A stretch of 64,000 bases of DNA from DASPFV01 sp035620975 (GCA_035620975.1 DASPFV010000263.1:23029-87028), one strand, 5' to 3'; counted from the first letter of the stretch, positions 36,501 through 47,865 are shown. Numbers and translations are program-made. Notes: generated from the sequence alone by a model not told the origin.

Positions 36501-37222
36501 CGTCCTTCTCGGGCGAACAGGCGTATGGCACCCGAAGCTCGATCGAGCTGCGTTACGGCTACGGCATCGAGCGGAACCACACGTTCATCCGGGACGAGGC
36601 CGCGGATCCCTTCGACCTCACCGTGAAGATCGCGCGCTTCACTGCGGGCGGCCTCGTCGATCGCCGTGACGATGCGTTCGAACCGGCGCGTGGCTGGTTC
36701 GCGGCGTCAACGCTCGAGCTCTCGACGCCGGGGCTCGGCTCGGATCTGCGGTTCCTCAGGAACTTCGCGCAGTACTCCCGCTTCGACGGCATCGGGCGGA
36801 ACCTGGTGCTCGCATCGGCAGCCCGCCTGGGCCTCGCGCGCACCTTCGGCGACGAGGTGCTCATTCCGAGCGAGCGCTTCTATTCCGGCGGCGCGACCAG
36901 CGTGCGGGGCTATCGGGAGGACGATCTCGGGGCCCGGAGCATCTTCGACGACGCGGAAGGCGGGTCCGCGCTGCTGGTCCTCAACGGCGAGGTCCGGTTC
37001 CCGATCTACCGATGGCTGAACGGTGTCGGGTTCGTCGACATGGGCAGCGTTTACCCGACGGTGAGCGACATCTCGCTGGCCGATTTCCAGATCGGCCTTG
37101 GCGCCGGCGCACGTTTCGACACGCCGTTCGGTCTGTTCCGATTGGACCTTGGTATTCCCGCCAACCGGCGATCGTTCGATCCGCGCTGGCGGGTTCACTT
37201 CGGTCTCGGTCACGCCTTTTGA
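30557..37222 (+). CDS. TamB-like / TamA-Omp85 single-chain fusion
   Basis: 2221 residues in one unbroken frame. One N-terminal membrane helix (about 15-33) leads to an AsmA/TamB-like periplasmic region of beta repeats (about 35-1225). A TamB C-terminal domain (about 1230-1465) follows, with VDDVRIDNNYGRF, YLGGNTYRIERLSIDL and ending YEFRHEIGG. Then come POTRA-like repeats (about 1475-1870; IDAVRIAGTPGFSEDQLRRQL, shown by VRIAGTPGFSEDQL). The C-terminus is an Omp85/TamA barrel (about 1885-2221) with SERFYSGGATSVRGY and terminal FGLGHAF. Usually tamA and tamB are separate genes for the outer and inner membrane parts of the same machine. Here both are on one chain spanning the envelope. The GTG start has AGGTGA 6-7 bases upstream. 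Confidence 0.9.
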   Translation: MRRVSVARFAGRLARLAGVLASLILVGIVLLHVPWVRGRVLEYVRTYVDREFGVALRASALRYNLFTRSIELRDVGIASFSAADSFLEADRLVVVLDPGVFLGRFAGSRISLGRPRLRLVRYPDGSLNLPPSRGGVERDAPLQLGVVSATGLTATLDDRAAQRSLTVGPLDLSVNVGGPPSAPGTLGPGGFTVRAGRFQTSGTIAARLAFDGTRLRVEELTVETEAGRAVLTGWADIAGERSAVDARVSATIDLPQAARLAGIDAGGLAGHVDATATATGALTAPAIAVDITSRGAEFEPVGPLRLAGRSTFRANRVLIDNVALASAAGSLQLQGAVELGGSPADAGHPVSRVSLEWTAVRIDDLAPALNPSLPVRFGSVARGSGTVEFDVRDPQARAPLRLRATATTELEPEAQATTGDSLGLAGTAHLQVRDGRWSVRHSLHAERAQVELAGDVAGRFLDSPRGVHSTVGGRSRVHAADIGVLQPLLQAAGVTLPPEVADGLAGSVLATVDLAGTVERPFARIDLEGRDLRAGLWPHAAAIDARVAVDANGVRVDPLQATAGTTSLRASGRYAWRGPFEATIELTDDDLTAISSRFNLPATVGGSARLEGTISGVISKARRAGTAELSLSSKDLSIDQVSAGPLSARGTIPLADGGVITVDAVAPGIGARAQLQIVNRIGYPVSGEIALDHDEIGALIPPRYREQMAEVSGRLSATARFSGQLSDPAGIRGRLDLSGLDLTLRGTRVALAAPGSVTLSGDRIHVDSLDLHVGARTRATLTGQLGRAVLPDPLRLRVDGPLSELITIGARTAGTEPLAIRGDGAVVLDLRVEGTLGHPLPAGTVSVRSSSLAYATLAPVTGLAVDATVDPTVITLRSVAAQWQGASLRGAGTLPWRVVLHSLEASSQGVAREPSRFEEWLKALPAEPAQAGLTLRADNVTEGVLKDVVAPGQFGDVRAQASATVAVEADRLTLDRVRATAVIDPARLTLAGVPFTQTVPTRLRLENGRASIAAFHWVAEGNSVVATGGADLAGVQPSLDVGIAAALDLRVLGAFVGGIASGGTAQAELQLTGPFGSPRVAGRIAVADGELQVERPRLAASDLEGTLQVAADGKATVSMAGLVNAGTATLEGTLDLANLAAPQGTLHATARRVALEYPSGLQTESDVDLELALDPATPTLTGRIAVLGGTYTEPLVLTTQLLSLSGTDGIARAAPSADWMSAMRLDVTVATVDDVRIDNNYGRFDLGATLRLVGTAANPGVLGRVQAGEDGEIYLGGNTYRIERLSIDLTNPRTITPEIDFAAQTRVGDLPIGVELRCPAAGACEREVTSLATGVDDAEAEARLFGTAGGVATAGAGLARLLSGEILGVVGRTVGLDAIRLEQEAERRDIFDDPTLISGDVDPATRLTLAKRLGPDVELVYSQNLADDGFAWSTTYLGPFGLSWRLLWLDDQSRSYEFRHEIGGRGRRPVRAPGPRIDAVRIAGTPGFSEDQLRRQLRLTEGDRFTFGAWQRDRDRLARFYHGEGYLEARIRARRMGAHRGNPDPNDASTSPGQSVALEYTIARGSATHLVVRGTTLPDGVRNRIVERWTSALFDGFLERDARTIVRDYLYRDGYLNATVSAAIEHDETADAKTLTIDVVPDSKIATRIDMTGNVAVPTDQLVGIVSQADPLSPWLDPGSVERLLENHYRSEGFLAAAVSVGRPAVSDGVSAVPIHVSEGAPYAIGHVELSGLPDLPDPENRDAFALSSGDRYRPAGVAAAVERIESRLRRSAYRQATAEVETHVDADAARVDIAVRVTPGPRAILHDVVVDGADAGKPYLARSIVLQPGAPLDPSAIRETRQRLYDLDLYRSVDIVVQPLATQPPPAPGAATEQPVVARIMLEQRPRYRFRYGLALSDEPLGPDERNRRLGFAADLENTNVFGRGASAGASVRLRGDQQVGRLTLGARRFFGLPIRSTLFLEREREQLNPDGAFPITSDITSFSGEQAYGTRSSIELRYGYGIERNHTFIRDEAADPFDLTVKIARFTAGGLVDRRDDAFEPARGWFAASTLELSTPGLGSDLRFLRNFAQYSRFDGIGRNLVLASAARLGLARTFGDEVLIPSERFYSGGATSVRGYREDDLGARSIFDDAEGGSALLVLNGEVRFPIYRWLNGVGFVDMGSVYPTVSDISLADFQIGLGAGARFDTPFGLFRLDLGIPANRRSFDPRWRVHFGLGHAF

Positions 37223-37278
37223 GCGTTCGAGCCCGCCAGGCGTGAACGGGCCGTCCGCGAGCGAGTCACCCGGCTAGG

Positions 37279-37866
37279 CTATCTGCCGCGGACCGTGCGC
37301 ATGATCGACTGTACCGCCGGCCTCTCCGGGGCTTCCGGGGCGAGGCGGAGGAAGTTCTCGAAGTAGACGGCCATCCGGTCGATGCGCTTCGTCTTGTAGA
37401 AAGACATGCCCGCCTCGTAGTGGGCGTAGGCCATCTGCGGGTCGAGCTCGGCGGCCCTGGCAAATGCCTCGGCGGCCTGCGCGTGATCGTCGCGCGCCGA
37501 TTCGACCAGGCCGAGCTGAAAATGCGCCTGCGCCGAGTTGGCGTCGATCTCGACTGCCTTCCTGGCTGCCGCCTGGGCGGCGTCCAGATTCCCCTCGACC
37601 AGCGCGGTGCCGGAGTTGCCGATTTCTCTCCACGCGCTCCCCTCGTCGGCCGTGGCCAGCGATCCGAACGCCTGCTTCGCGTCGTCGTTCTGATCGAGCT
37701 TTCGATGCGCGAGCGCGCGCAGGTAGACGTGGCCCTGTGGCGCGTCAGGCCGCGACCTGACGCTGTCGATCACCTCCTGGTACTTGCCCGCTTCGAACAG
37801 CTTCTCCGGCGGCACGTCCTGCGCGACGGCCGCGGCCGCGATGGTCAACAACACGGCAGCCAACAT
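37279..37866 (-). CDS. Exported TPR protein
   Basis: 195 residues. A short signal peptide (MLAAVLLTIAAAAVAQ) is followed by four or so TPR motifs. The clearest are EGNLDAAQAAARKAVEIDAN, HFQLGLVESARDDHAQAAEAF and YAHYEAGMSFYKTKRIDRMA. TPR proteins act as scaffolds in the periplasm. The ATG at 37866 has a strong AGGAGG 6 bases upstream; 37899 is less likely. It is convergent with the giant TAM gene (about 56 bases between stops) and lies 136 bases downstream of the efflux pump gene, so it may be read through from it. Confidence 0.82.
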   Translation of the reverse strand: MLAAVLLTIAAAAVAQDVPPEKLFEAGKYQEVIDSVRSRPDAPQGHVYLRALAHRKLDQNDDAKQAFGSLATADEGSAWREIGNSGTALVEGNLDAAQAAARKAVEIDANSAQAHFQLGLVESARDDHAQAAEAFARAAELDPQMAYAHYEAGMSFYKTKRIDRMAVYFENFLRLAPEAPERPAVQSIMRTVRGR

Positions 37867-38002
37867 GGATCCTCCTCGTGGGCGTTGCCCCCCTCGCATT
37901 GTGCCGCAGGTGGGTTGCTGTCGGAACCGGACGCAAGCTCAGCCGGACGGCCGGCCCAATGGTCCCTCCCGCGATCAGATTCCCGCTGCCTGGCCGTGAA
38001 CT

Positions 38003-41000
38003 CTACTCACCGCGTCCGCCAGGTCTCGCCGGTTGCCGGCGTGGCGACCAGCGCCGCTCCAGCCATCCATGAACCTCCAGATAGAGCGACGGGAGCACGA
38101 GCAGCGTGAAAACGGTGGAGGTCAGCAGGCCGCCGATCATCACGGTTGCGAGCGGGCGCTCGATCTCTGTTCCGTGCAACTGCAGAACGAGCAGCGGCAG
38201 CAGACCGAGTGTGGCCGTGCCCGCAGTCATCAGCTTCGGCCGGACGCGCCCGATGCTCGCTTCGCGGACGGCCTCCACCAGCGTTCTCCCTTCCGCCACC
38301 AGTCCGTGGGTCTGCGTGACCAGCACGAGGCTGTTCTGCACGGCGATGCCGAACAGGCCGATCAGGCCGACGGCCGACGACACGTTCCATGTCTCGCCAG
38401 CCAGGTGAAGCGCAAGGATTCCGCCGACGAACGCAACCGGCACGGTGGCCAGGATCAGGCCCGCCTCGACCGCGGACCCCAGCGCAATCAGCAGCAGCAC
38501 GAACACGCCGAACAACGCAGCCCCGATCGCGAGCGTCAGCGCACGGGACGCGCGGGCCTGGCTTTCCGCGCGCCCGCCGAGGTCGAAGAAGTAGCCGGAG
38601 GGCAGTGTCAGCCGGCTCGTGAGAATGCTTCTGATCTCGGCGGCCGTGCTGCCGAGATCGCGCCCGATCACCGACCCCTCCACCGCGATCCGGCGCATGC
38701 CTGCCTCTCGACGGATTGCCGCAGGGCCGAACGTCTGGGTGATTTTCGCCAGCTGTCCGAGGGGGATCCGGGTGCCGTCGTGGCCATCGATCAACAGCGT
38801 GCGGATGGCGTCGAAGGTCGCGCGACGGTCGTCGCGCAATCGGACGACCAGGTCGAACCGCCGTTGCCCGAGCCAGATCGGCGATTGCTCCTCCCCGACG
38901 AGGCCTATGCGGACCGCCCGGACCACGTCGCCGGGTGCCAACCCGACTCGCGCCGCGGCCTCGCGATCGACCGCGATCTGCAGCTGGGGCAGACCCGTGA
39001 GCTGTTCCGCACGGAGATCGGCGATGCCCTCGACACCGCGCACGAGGACCTCCGCCTGCTGCGCGAGCCGAGCCAGCTCGTCGAGATCCGGTCCGAAGAT
39101 CCGAACCGAAAGATCGGCGGGCGTCCCTCCGAGACCTTCGTCGATGCGCATGCCGAGCGGCGTCGTGAACAGCACCGCGACGCCTGGCAGTCCTTCGAGC
39201 CTCCCGCGCATGTCGGACTCGATCTCTTCAAGGCTCCGCGATCGGCCCGGCTTCAGCACGACCAGCACGTCGGAGAGGGTATGCGGCATCGGATCTTCGG
39301 TGCGCTCCGCGCGGCCGGTGCGGCGGACGACGTCCTCGACCTCGGGCACCTCCCGCAGGATGTCCTCGACGCGGTGGTTGATTCGGTCGACCTCTTCCAG
39401 TGCGGCTTCGGCCGGCAGGACGGTCTGCAGCAGGAACGCGCCCTCGTCGAGTTGGGGCATGAAGTCGCTGCCGAGCCGGGTGCCCAGGACAATCGCGGGT
39501 GCGGCGATCAGCAGCGTGACCAGGGCCACCACGCGGGGGTGACGGAGACAGCGGTCCAGGGCCGGCGCATACCAGCGCTTCGCCTTCCGGAGCAGCGGGA
39601 CGTCTTCGTCGGCCCCGGTGCGTGAGGGCCGCAGCAGGATCGCGGCGGCAACGGGCACGATTGTGAGCGCCAGCACGAGCGCCGCAACCATTGCGGCCAT
39701 CACGGCCGCCGCGAGCGGCTGGTACATGCGTCCTTCGATCCCGGTCATCCCGAAGAGCGGCAGGAAGACCACGATCACGATGAGCGTGGCAAACGAAATC
39801 GGTCGCGCAACCTCGATGGCCGCCGCGAGCGCCCGCTTGCGTCGCTCGCCGCCGGACGGGGTCCCTGCCAGTCGATGCAGGATGTTCTCGACCATGATGA
39901 TCGCGGCATCGACCAGCAGTCCGACCGCGATCGCGAGCCCACCCAGGGTCATCGTGTTGAGCCCGATGCCGAGCGGCCGCAGAAGCAGCCCGGCCAGCGC
40001 GATCGACAGCGGGATCGTGAGGGTCACGATCAGCGCCGCCCTGGCGTTTCCGATCAGCAGCAGAATGACCAGCACGACGAACACGCCCCCGATCGCGACC
40101 GCGCGTCCGACGCCCCCCAGCGCCGAGGCCACGAGCTGCGCCTGGTCGTAGACGATGCGCAGCTGCACGCCTGCGGGAAGGGTGCGCCGGATGTCGTCGA
40201 CGGCGGCGCGAATGCCGGCGGCCACCTGCACGGTATCGGCGCCGAACTGCTTGATGACGCGCGCGCTCACGACCTCACCGTTCAGACGGTGCGCGATGCC
40301 GCGCCGGACGGCCGCGGCTTCCTGGATGTCAGCCACGTCCCCGAGGACGACCGGTACAACGCCGCGCGTGGCCACGACCGTCCGGCGCAGGTCGTCGACG
40401 GTGTGCGCCCGGCCGAGTGCGCGAACCGTCCACTCGATGGCACCCTGCGAAACGATGCCGCCCGACGCGTTGAGGTTCGACTCCTCCACCGCATGCAGCA
40501 CTTCGTCGAGACTGATCCGGCGCGCCGCCATCCGTTCAGGATCGAGCTGCACCTGGAACTGGCGGAGGTATCCTCCCAGTCGCTCGACGGCGGCCACGCC
40601 AGGGACCGCAAGGAGGCGATAGTTGACCTCGAACTCGGCGAGGTCGCGCAGGCTCATGAGATCGGCGGATCCCGGCTCCGCCTCGAGCGTGAACTCGAAG
40701 ATCTCGTTGAGCCGGCCCGTGAGGCTCGAGATGAGCGGCGGGTCGGTGCCCGGTGGAAGCTGCCCCGTCACCTGTGCCACACGTTCGGCAACGAACTGGC
40801 GCGACCGGTAGTACTCCGCGTGGGGATCGAACTCGATCGTCACCTGGGAGACACCGAGCTGTGAGTTCGACCGCACCCGGCGGACGTTCGGCAGACCCGC
40901 CAGGGCCACTTCGAGTGGAATCGCAATCGCGGTTTCGAGCTCCTCCGCACCCATCGCGGGGTTCTGCGCGATGACGTTGAACACCGGGGCCGCCAGGTCC

Positions 41001-41119
41001 GGGAAGACGTCGCGGCGGAGGTCCTGCATCCAGAGCGCCCCGACGACAGTGCCGGCCGCCACGAGCAGCGTGGTCAGCAGCGGCGCATGGAACGATTCGC
41101 GGATGAGGCGGCTAATCAT
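38003..41119 (-). CDS. RND efflux pump subunit, CusA/CzcA-like
   Basis: 1038 residues, full length for an RND pump with 12 helices and two large periplasmic loops. Landmarks are FPDLAAPVFNVIAQNPAMG, VRRVRSNSQLGVSQVTIEFD (partly VTIEFD), the TM4 motif LAIAVGLLVDAAIIMVEN carrying the proton-relay Asp, PLFGMTGIEGRMYQPLA and GLFGIAVQNSLVLV. This places it in the heavy-metal efflux group, in a branch closer to CusA than AcrB. The metal cannot be read with confidence. It starts 8 bases after the adaptor gene stop, in a hyp-cusC-cusB-cusA order read on the minus strand. Confidence 0.9.
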   Translation of the reverse strand: MISRLIRESFHAPLLTTLLVAAGTVVGALWMQDLRRDVFPDLAAPVFNVIAQNPAMGAEELETAIAIPLEVALAGLPNVRRVRSNSQLGVSQVTIEFDPHAEYYRSRQFVAERVAQVTGQLPPGTDPPLISSLTGRLNEIFEFTLEAEPGSADLMSLRDLAEFEVNYRLLAVPGVAAVERLGGYLRQFQVQLDPERMAARRISLDEVLHAVEESNLNASGGIVSQGAIEWTVRALGRAHTVDDLRRTVVATRGVVPVVLGDVADIQEAAAVRRGIAHRLNGEVVSARVIKQFGADTVQVAAGIRAAVDDIRRTLPAGVQLRIVYDQAQLVASALGGVGRAVAIGGVFVVLVILLLIGNARAALIVTLTIPLSIALAGLLLRPLGIGLNTMTLGGLAIAVGLLVDAAIIMVENILHRLAGTPSGGERRKRALAAAIEVARPISFATLIVIVVFLPLFGMTGIEGRMYQPLAAAVMAAMVAALVLALTIVPVAAAILLRPSRTGADEDVPLLRKAKRWYAPALDRCLRHPRVVALVTLLIAAPAIVLGTRLGSDFMPQLDEGAFLLQTVLPAEAALEEVDRINHRVEDILREVPEVEDVVRRTGRAERTEDPMPHTLSDVLVVLKPGRSRSLEEIESDMRGRLEGLPGVAVLFTTPLGMRIDEGLGGTPADLSVRIFGPDLDELARLAQQAEVLVRGVEGIADLRAEQLTGLPQLQIAVDREAAARVGLAPGDVVRAVRIGLVGEEQSPIWLGQRRFDLVVRLRDDRRATFDAIRTLLIDGHDGTRIPLGQLAKITQTFGPAAIRREAGMRRIAVEGSVIGRDLGSTAAEIRSILTSRLTLPSGYFFDLGGRAESQARASRALTLAIGAALFGVFVLLLIALGSAVEAGLILATVPVAFVGGILALHLAGETWNVSSAVGLIGLFGIAVQNSLVLVTQTHGLVAEGRTLVEAVREASIGRVRPKLMTAGTATLGLLPLLVLQLHGTEIERPLATVMIGGLLTSTVFTLLVLPSLYLEVHGWLERRWSPRRQPARPGGRGE

Positions 41120-41127
41120 GGGAGGCC

Positions 41128-42318
41128 TCAGTGCGCGTCATGATCGGTCTCACCCCGCTCGGCCTGCGCTTTGAGCAGGAACGCGCCGTCAACCACGATC
41201 TGCTCGCCTGCGCGAAGGCCCGAGAGGACCTCGACCTCGCCCGCCAGGTCGCGTCCACGTCCAATGCGCCTGATATCGAAGGTGCCATCGCCCTTCGGCA
41301 GGAACACGCACCAGTTGTTGCGAACGCGCTGGACCGATGCGACCGGAACGGTGAGGATGGGAGCGCCGGATTCACCGATCGGCAGAACGGCCGTTGCCGA
41401 CATGCCGGGACGCAGCACGCCGTTCGTGTTCTGCACGTCGAGCCGGACCGGGACCGTCCTGGACTCGGATTCCACGTGCTGGCCCACCATCGTGACGGTG
41501 CCCTGGAAGTCCCCGCCAGGCAGGGCAGCAAATACCAGACGCGCCGCGGCCCCGTTCGGAATACGGACGGCATCGCGCTCGAAGGCATGCACCGTCAACC
41601 ACAGCGTCGACAGGTTCCCGATGCGAAACGCTGGTGTCGACGGATCCAGCATCCGGCCCAGCACGGCCTGTCGCTCGATGACCGACCCGGCGACCGGTGA
41701 GCGAAGGACGAACGTGGACGATGTCGCCTCGACGGTATCCGATGACGGCGGCTCGACGCCGAAGGCGTCGATGGCCGCGCGGGCACTGCGTCGCGCCGCG
41801 CGCGCTTCGGCCGCCTGATGCTCGGCCTCCTGCACTTCGCGGAGTGGCGCGATCTTCTCGGCGGCCAGTCCTCGCTTGCGTTCGAGGGCGGCATCGGCGA
41901 GCGTGACCCGTGCCTCCGAGGACAGATACGCCGCACGTGCCTGTCCAAGCTCGGGGCTCGTCAACTCGGCCAGCACCTGGCCCCGGCGCACGGTTTCGCC
42001 AGCATTCACCAGAAGGCGTATGACCCGCGCCTGGACGGGAACGCCGACCTCCGCATACGCGCGCTGATCAACCGCGAGTTCACCCAGGAGCGTGATCTGC
42101 TCTCCACCAGGCCGGGACTCGACCTCGTCGAGGGTGATGCGCAGGTCTCGCAGCATGCGCTCTTCGATGCGGACGGTGTTTGGATCCGCCTCGGCATGAC
42201 TCTCCGGTGCTGCCTCCGAAGACGCCGGAGCGGCCGGTCTGGCGGCGTGCTCCGAGCCGCTGCCGCATGCCAGAAGCAACGCGCATGCGCCGGAGGCAAG
42301 AATCGGGTTGGTGTTCAT
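41128..42318 (-). CDS. RND periplasmic adaptor (membrane fusion protein), CusB/CzcB-like
   Basis: 396 residues. The leader (1-19) ends LLLACGSGS, a lipobox (LLAC), so it is probably a lipoprotein. The barrel-sandwich halves are seen at VPVQARVIRLLVNAGETVRRGQVLAEL and FVLRSPVAGSVIERQAVLG, named here only by VNAGETVRRGQVLAE and SPVAGSVIE. A coiled-coil hairpin lies between (ARVTLADAALERKRG). The ATG at 42318 overlaps the outer-membrane gene stop by ATGA. It joins the inner pump to the outer channel. The C-terminus is His-rich (ETDHDAH), perhaps metal-binding. Confidence 0.9.
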   Translation of the reverse strand: MNTNPILASGACALLLACGSGSEHAARPAAPASSEAAPESHAEADPNTVRIEERMLRDLRITLDEVESRPGGEQITLLGELAVDQRAYAEVGVPVQARVIRLLVNAGETVRRGQVLAELTSPELGQARAAYLSSEARVTLADAALERKRGLAAEKIAPLREVQEAEHQAAEARAARRSARAAIDAFGVEPPSSDTVEATSSTFVLRSPVAGSVIERQAVLGRMLDPSTPAFRIGNLSTLWLTVHAFERDAVRIPNGAAARLVFAALPGGDFQGTVTMVGQHVESESRTVPVRLDVQNTNGVLRPGMSATAVLPIGESGAPILTVPVASVQRVRNNWCVFLPKGDGTFDIRRIGRGRDLAGEVEVLSGLRAGEQIVVDGAFLLKAQAERGETDHDAH

Positions 42319-43535
42319 CGCAGTACTCCAGCGCTGGCATCCAGATCGATCCTGGCGAGCGCCGCCTCCAGCGAGGCATCGAGATATTGAGAGCGGGTAT
42401 CGAGGATCTCGCGTCGAATCAACAGCAGCTCGGGCAATCCCAGCTGTCCCGCTTCGTAGCTGCGGGTGGTCAGGGCGTCGTTTTCGTCGAGTCCCGGGAT
42501 CGCGTCGCGCTCGAGCAGGCGGACTGAGGCGGTCCGCCGCGAGTACGCCTCGAAGGCCGTGCGTACCTCGATCTGCACGCGTGAGCGCGCCGCCGCCAGC
42601 TCGGCGCGCAGGCGCGACGCTCGTGCGGTTCCGACGGCCTGAAGTGCCTGCCCCTTCGAGAACCACGGCAGCGTCATCCTCACACTTCCCAGGACAACCT
42701 GGTCGCCCTCTTCTCTCGCGTAGCGGACTCCCACACCGTAGTCGGGTCGTGCGAAGGTGCCTCCCAGCCGCGCTTCCGCTTCTGCCTCCTGGACGGCCGC
42801 CTCGAGCACACGCAGCTCGGGTCGCTCGGAGGCGGCCTGCAGCAGGAGCGTCAGGTCGGCCTCGCTGCCGAAGGTCAGTTCACCCGCGACACGGATGTCG
42901 TCTTCGGTCCGCAGGAGCTGTTGAAGCTCTCCGACGGCGAGCGCCCGCAGGGCTTCGGCGGCCTCGCGCTCCGCCCGGACCCGCGCGAGCGATGCCCTCG
43001 CGATATTGACGTCCAGCACGGCGATGTCGCCGGCCCTGAAGCGGCGGTCGGCAACCGAATGGACAGTTGCCGCGAGCTCCTGCGTCGCGCCCAGCAGCCG
43101 TATGCGCTCCTGCGCATGCAGCACGCGAAAGTAGGCGCCCGCCGCGAGTCGCAGGACCTCGCGGGTCGTCTCGTCGACGTTGGCGGAGCTCTGCGCGATG
43201 GCTGCATTGGCGGCGGCGATTCGCTCGGAGCGGCGAGCCCCCGGCTCGAAGCTCTGCCCGACGCCGATTTCGAAGTCGGTGAACCGGCTGTCCGGTCCTT
43301 CACGGTTCCCGAGGCTCGCCTCGAGCTCCGGATTCGTCTGAAACCGCACCGTGGCGCCCGGCAACCGGCCACGGGCTTCGTCGACGGCGAGCCTGGCGCT
43401 CACAATCCGGGGCGCCTGCTGGCGGGCTCCGGCAAGCACGTCCGCCAGCGTCATCGTCCGCCACTGGGCGTTCGCGACAGTGGCCGGGACACAGATCGCC
43501 GTCCACGCCGCGACGGCACAACTTCCCATGCGCAT
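42315..43535 (-). CDS. TolC-like outer membrane efflux protein, CusC/CzcC-like
   Basis: 406 residues. A signal peptide (1-23) precedes the two OEP repeats with long helical hairpins: ARLAVDEARGRLPGA, NPELEASLGNREG, GVGQSFEPGARRSERI, then RPELRVLEAAVQEAEAEA and YEAGQLGLPELLLIRRE. Length and order match the CzcC branch. The ATG at 43535 has GAGG about 7 bases upstream. It is the outer channel of the tripartite pump, 60 bases after the small Cys-rich gene and coupled by ATGA to the adaptor. Confidence 0.9.
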   Translation of the reverse strand: MRMGSCAVAAWTAICVPATVANAQWRTMTLADVLAGARQQAPRIVSARLAVDEARGRLPGATVRFQTNPELEASLGNREGPDSRFTDFEIGVGQSFEPGARRSERIAAANAAIAQSSANVDETTREVLRLAAGAYFRVLHAQERIRLLGATQELAATVHSVADRRFRAGDIAVLDVNIARASLARVRAEREAAEALRALAVGELQQLLRTEDDIRVAGELTFGSEADLTLLLQAASERPELRVLEAAVQEAEAEARLGGTFARPDYGVGVRYAREEGDQVVLGSVRMTLPWFSKGQALQAVGTARASRLRAELAAARSRVQIEVRTAFEAYSRRTASVRLLERDAIPGLDENDALTTRSYEAGQLGLPELLLIRREILDTRSQYLDASLEAALARIDLDASAGVLR

Positions 43536-43595
43536 ACAACATCCTCGTGACCGACACCGGCCGTCTACTTCCTGAACTGTGACAGGGGAACGGGA

Positions 43596-43895
43596 CTAGG
43601 CGACGGACCTGGGGACGTGCAGGATGTCTCGAGGGTCGGCGGTCAGGACGTCGGGGAGAACACGAACGAGGTCCGCAATCGGAGCATCAGGAGAACTGGC
43701 GATAGCGAATGCGACGGGTTCCACCGCCTGCGCGCAGCACCCGCAGGTGACGCAGGTCGGCGGGCAGACGCCATCGTCATCACCCTGTGCGGTGATCTCG
43801 AATCCGCTGCAGGGCTCGTCCACAATCAGGCTGGTAACGCCCGACGCACTGAGCGTCAGGAGGCCGACGAGGAGGGCGAGGAGGGACCGCCGCAC
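43596..43895 (-). CDS. Small exported Cys-rich protein heading the efflux operon
   Basis: 99 residues. A signal peptide (about 1-20) leads to a cluster of five cysteines in about 11 residues (CPPTCVTCGCC at about 44-54), followed by a plain tail. The Cys cluster is a candidate soft-metal site. It is the first gene of the efflux run, 60 bases before the channel gene, so a periplasmic metal-binding or metal-sensing role is inferred. I know no named family for it. The coding potential rests on the signal peptide, its position and its start. Confidence 0.65.
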   Translation of the reverse strand: MRRSLLALLVGLLTLSASGVTSLIVDEPCSGFEITAQGDDDGVCPPTCVTCGCCAQAVEPVAFAIASSPDAPIADLVRVLPDVLTADPRDILHVPRSVA

Positions 43896-44199
43896 GCCTG
43901 TATTGTAGCGTGCTGCCTCGCGGTCGGGTGCGGTCGGAGCGCGGATCGGCCCCGGAGGCGAGGGCCCTGTTCGCGTCGGGAGCCGGCGGCTGAGGATGCC
44001 CGGGAACCATCAGGTATCGCGGCACGGGAATCCAGTGCCAACGTCATCGAACGGTCCATCCTGAGAATTCCGGGTGACGACGCTCTGGGGTGTCTGGCGC
44101 GAATAGGTGAGGCGTCTCGAAAGGACTTCGAGAGGAGGGCCGCTGCCGGCCCTCCTCCCCGATGAGGCGGAGTGATTGAGGTCACTCCCGTGAGCAGAA
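43896..44199. other. Intergenic between TonB receptor and efflux operon
   Basis: About 300 bases holding the promoter of the efflux operon and the terminator of the receptor gene. The hairpin at 44132-44157 is listed separately. No gene seen. Confidence 0.5.
44132..44157 (-). terminator. GC-rich hairpin after the TonB receptor gene
   Basis: Perfect 11-bp stem, GAGGAGGGCCG with CGGCCCTCCTC and a four-base loop, 43 bases beyond the receptor stop. On the minus strand the following sequence has only a short T run, so efficiency is unclear. Confidence 0.6.
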
Positions 44200-47208
<3,009 letters not shown>

Positions 47209-47477
47209 CTAGCACCCTCCAGGCGGCACTCCGCTCGAGGTTGAGCTTCGAGCGGGATTGGACGTGGTCCCCGACCTGGTCCGAATGGACCTCAAATGAT
47301 GTTGAACCGCCACTATTCCGTGACGAAAGGCGGTTCAGCGGACGTGACCATGCGAGCAGACCGCGTGCCACGGCAGTCCCACGGCGATGTGACCAACTAT
47401 CAATGGGTTGGGGCGAATCGCCGGATTTCGGTGTCGGACGGATTCAAATCGATGGTGTTCGTTCTTCAAAAACTTGG

Positions 47478-47495
47478 ATACTGGGCCCCCAGTAT
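47478..47495. repeat. 18-base palindrome in intergenic DNA
   Basis: Arms ATACTGGG and CCCAGTAT flank two C residues. Perfect 8-bp arms; it could be an operator. No direct link to a neighbouring regulator. Confidence 0.4.
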
Positions 47496-47725
47496 GTGTC
47501 CGTTCGCGTGCGTGGCGCGCCCAGCCTCGACCGCGCGAATGGACCGAAGCGCTGTCGCGCTGGTGCGACGCACTCTGACTGGTGCATCGCGTGGCGCTGC
47601 TGCGACTCGCCGGGGCATGGTCGCAGGCGACCGCGGAAGCCGAGCGCGCCTGCCAGTGGCGCACGGGCATCGGACGATTGGGCGCCGCGCGCCGTGCGCG
47701 ACGCAGTCGTGCTTGTGTGGTTGGC

Positions 47726-47749
47726 AGTGTGGAACGACTGTTCCACACT
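47726..47749. repeat. 10-bp inverted repeat with four-base spacer
   Basis: AGTGTGGAAC pairs with GTTCCACACT around GACT. It could fold as a hairpin in RNA or be an operator. No T tract follows. Confidence 0.4.
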
Positions 47750-47865
47750 CAGGGAGAACGCGACCGAAAGCCCGACTCATACAGATCTTGCCGTCGACAC
47801 AGTTCCAAGCTACTGACTCCAGTTGGTCCTGTGACGAGTCGCCACCCCGTGATGAAGGTCAGGCT

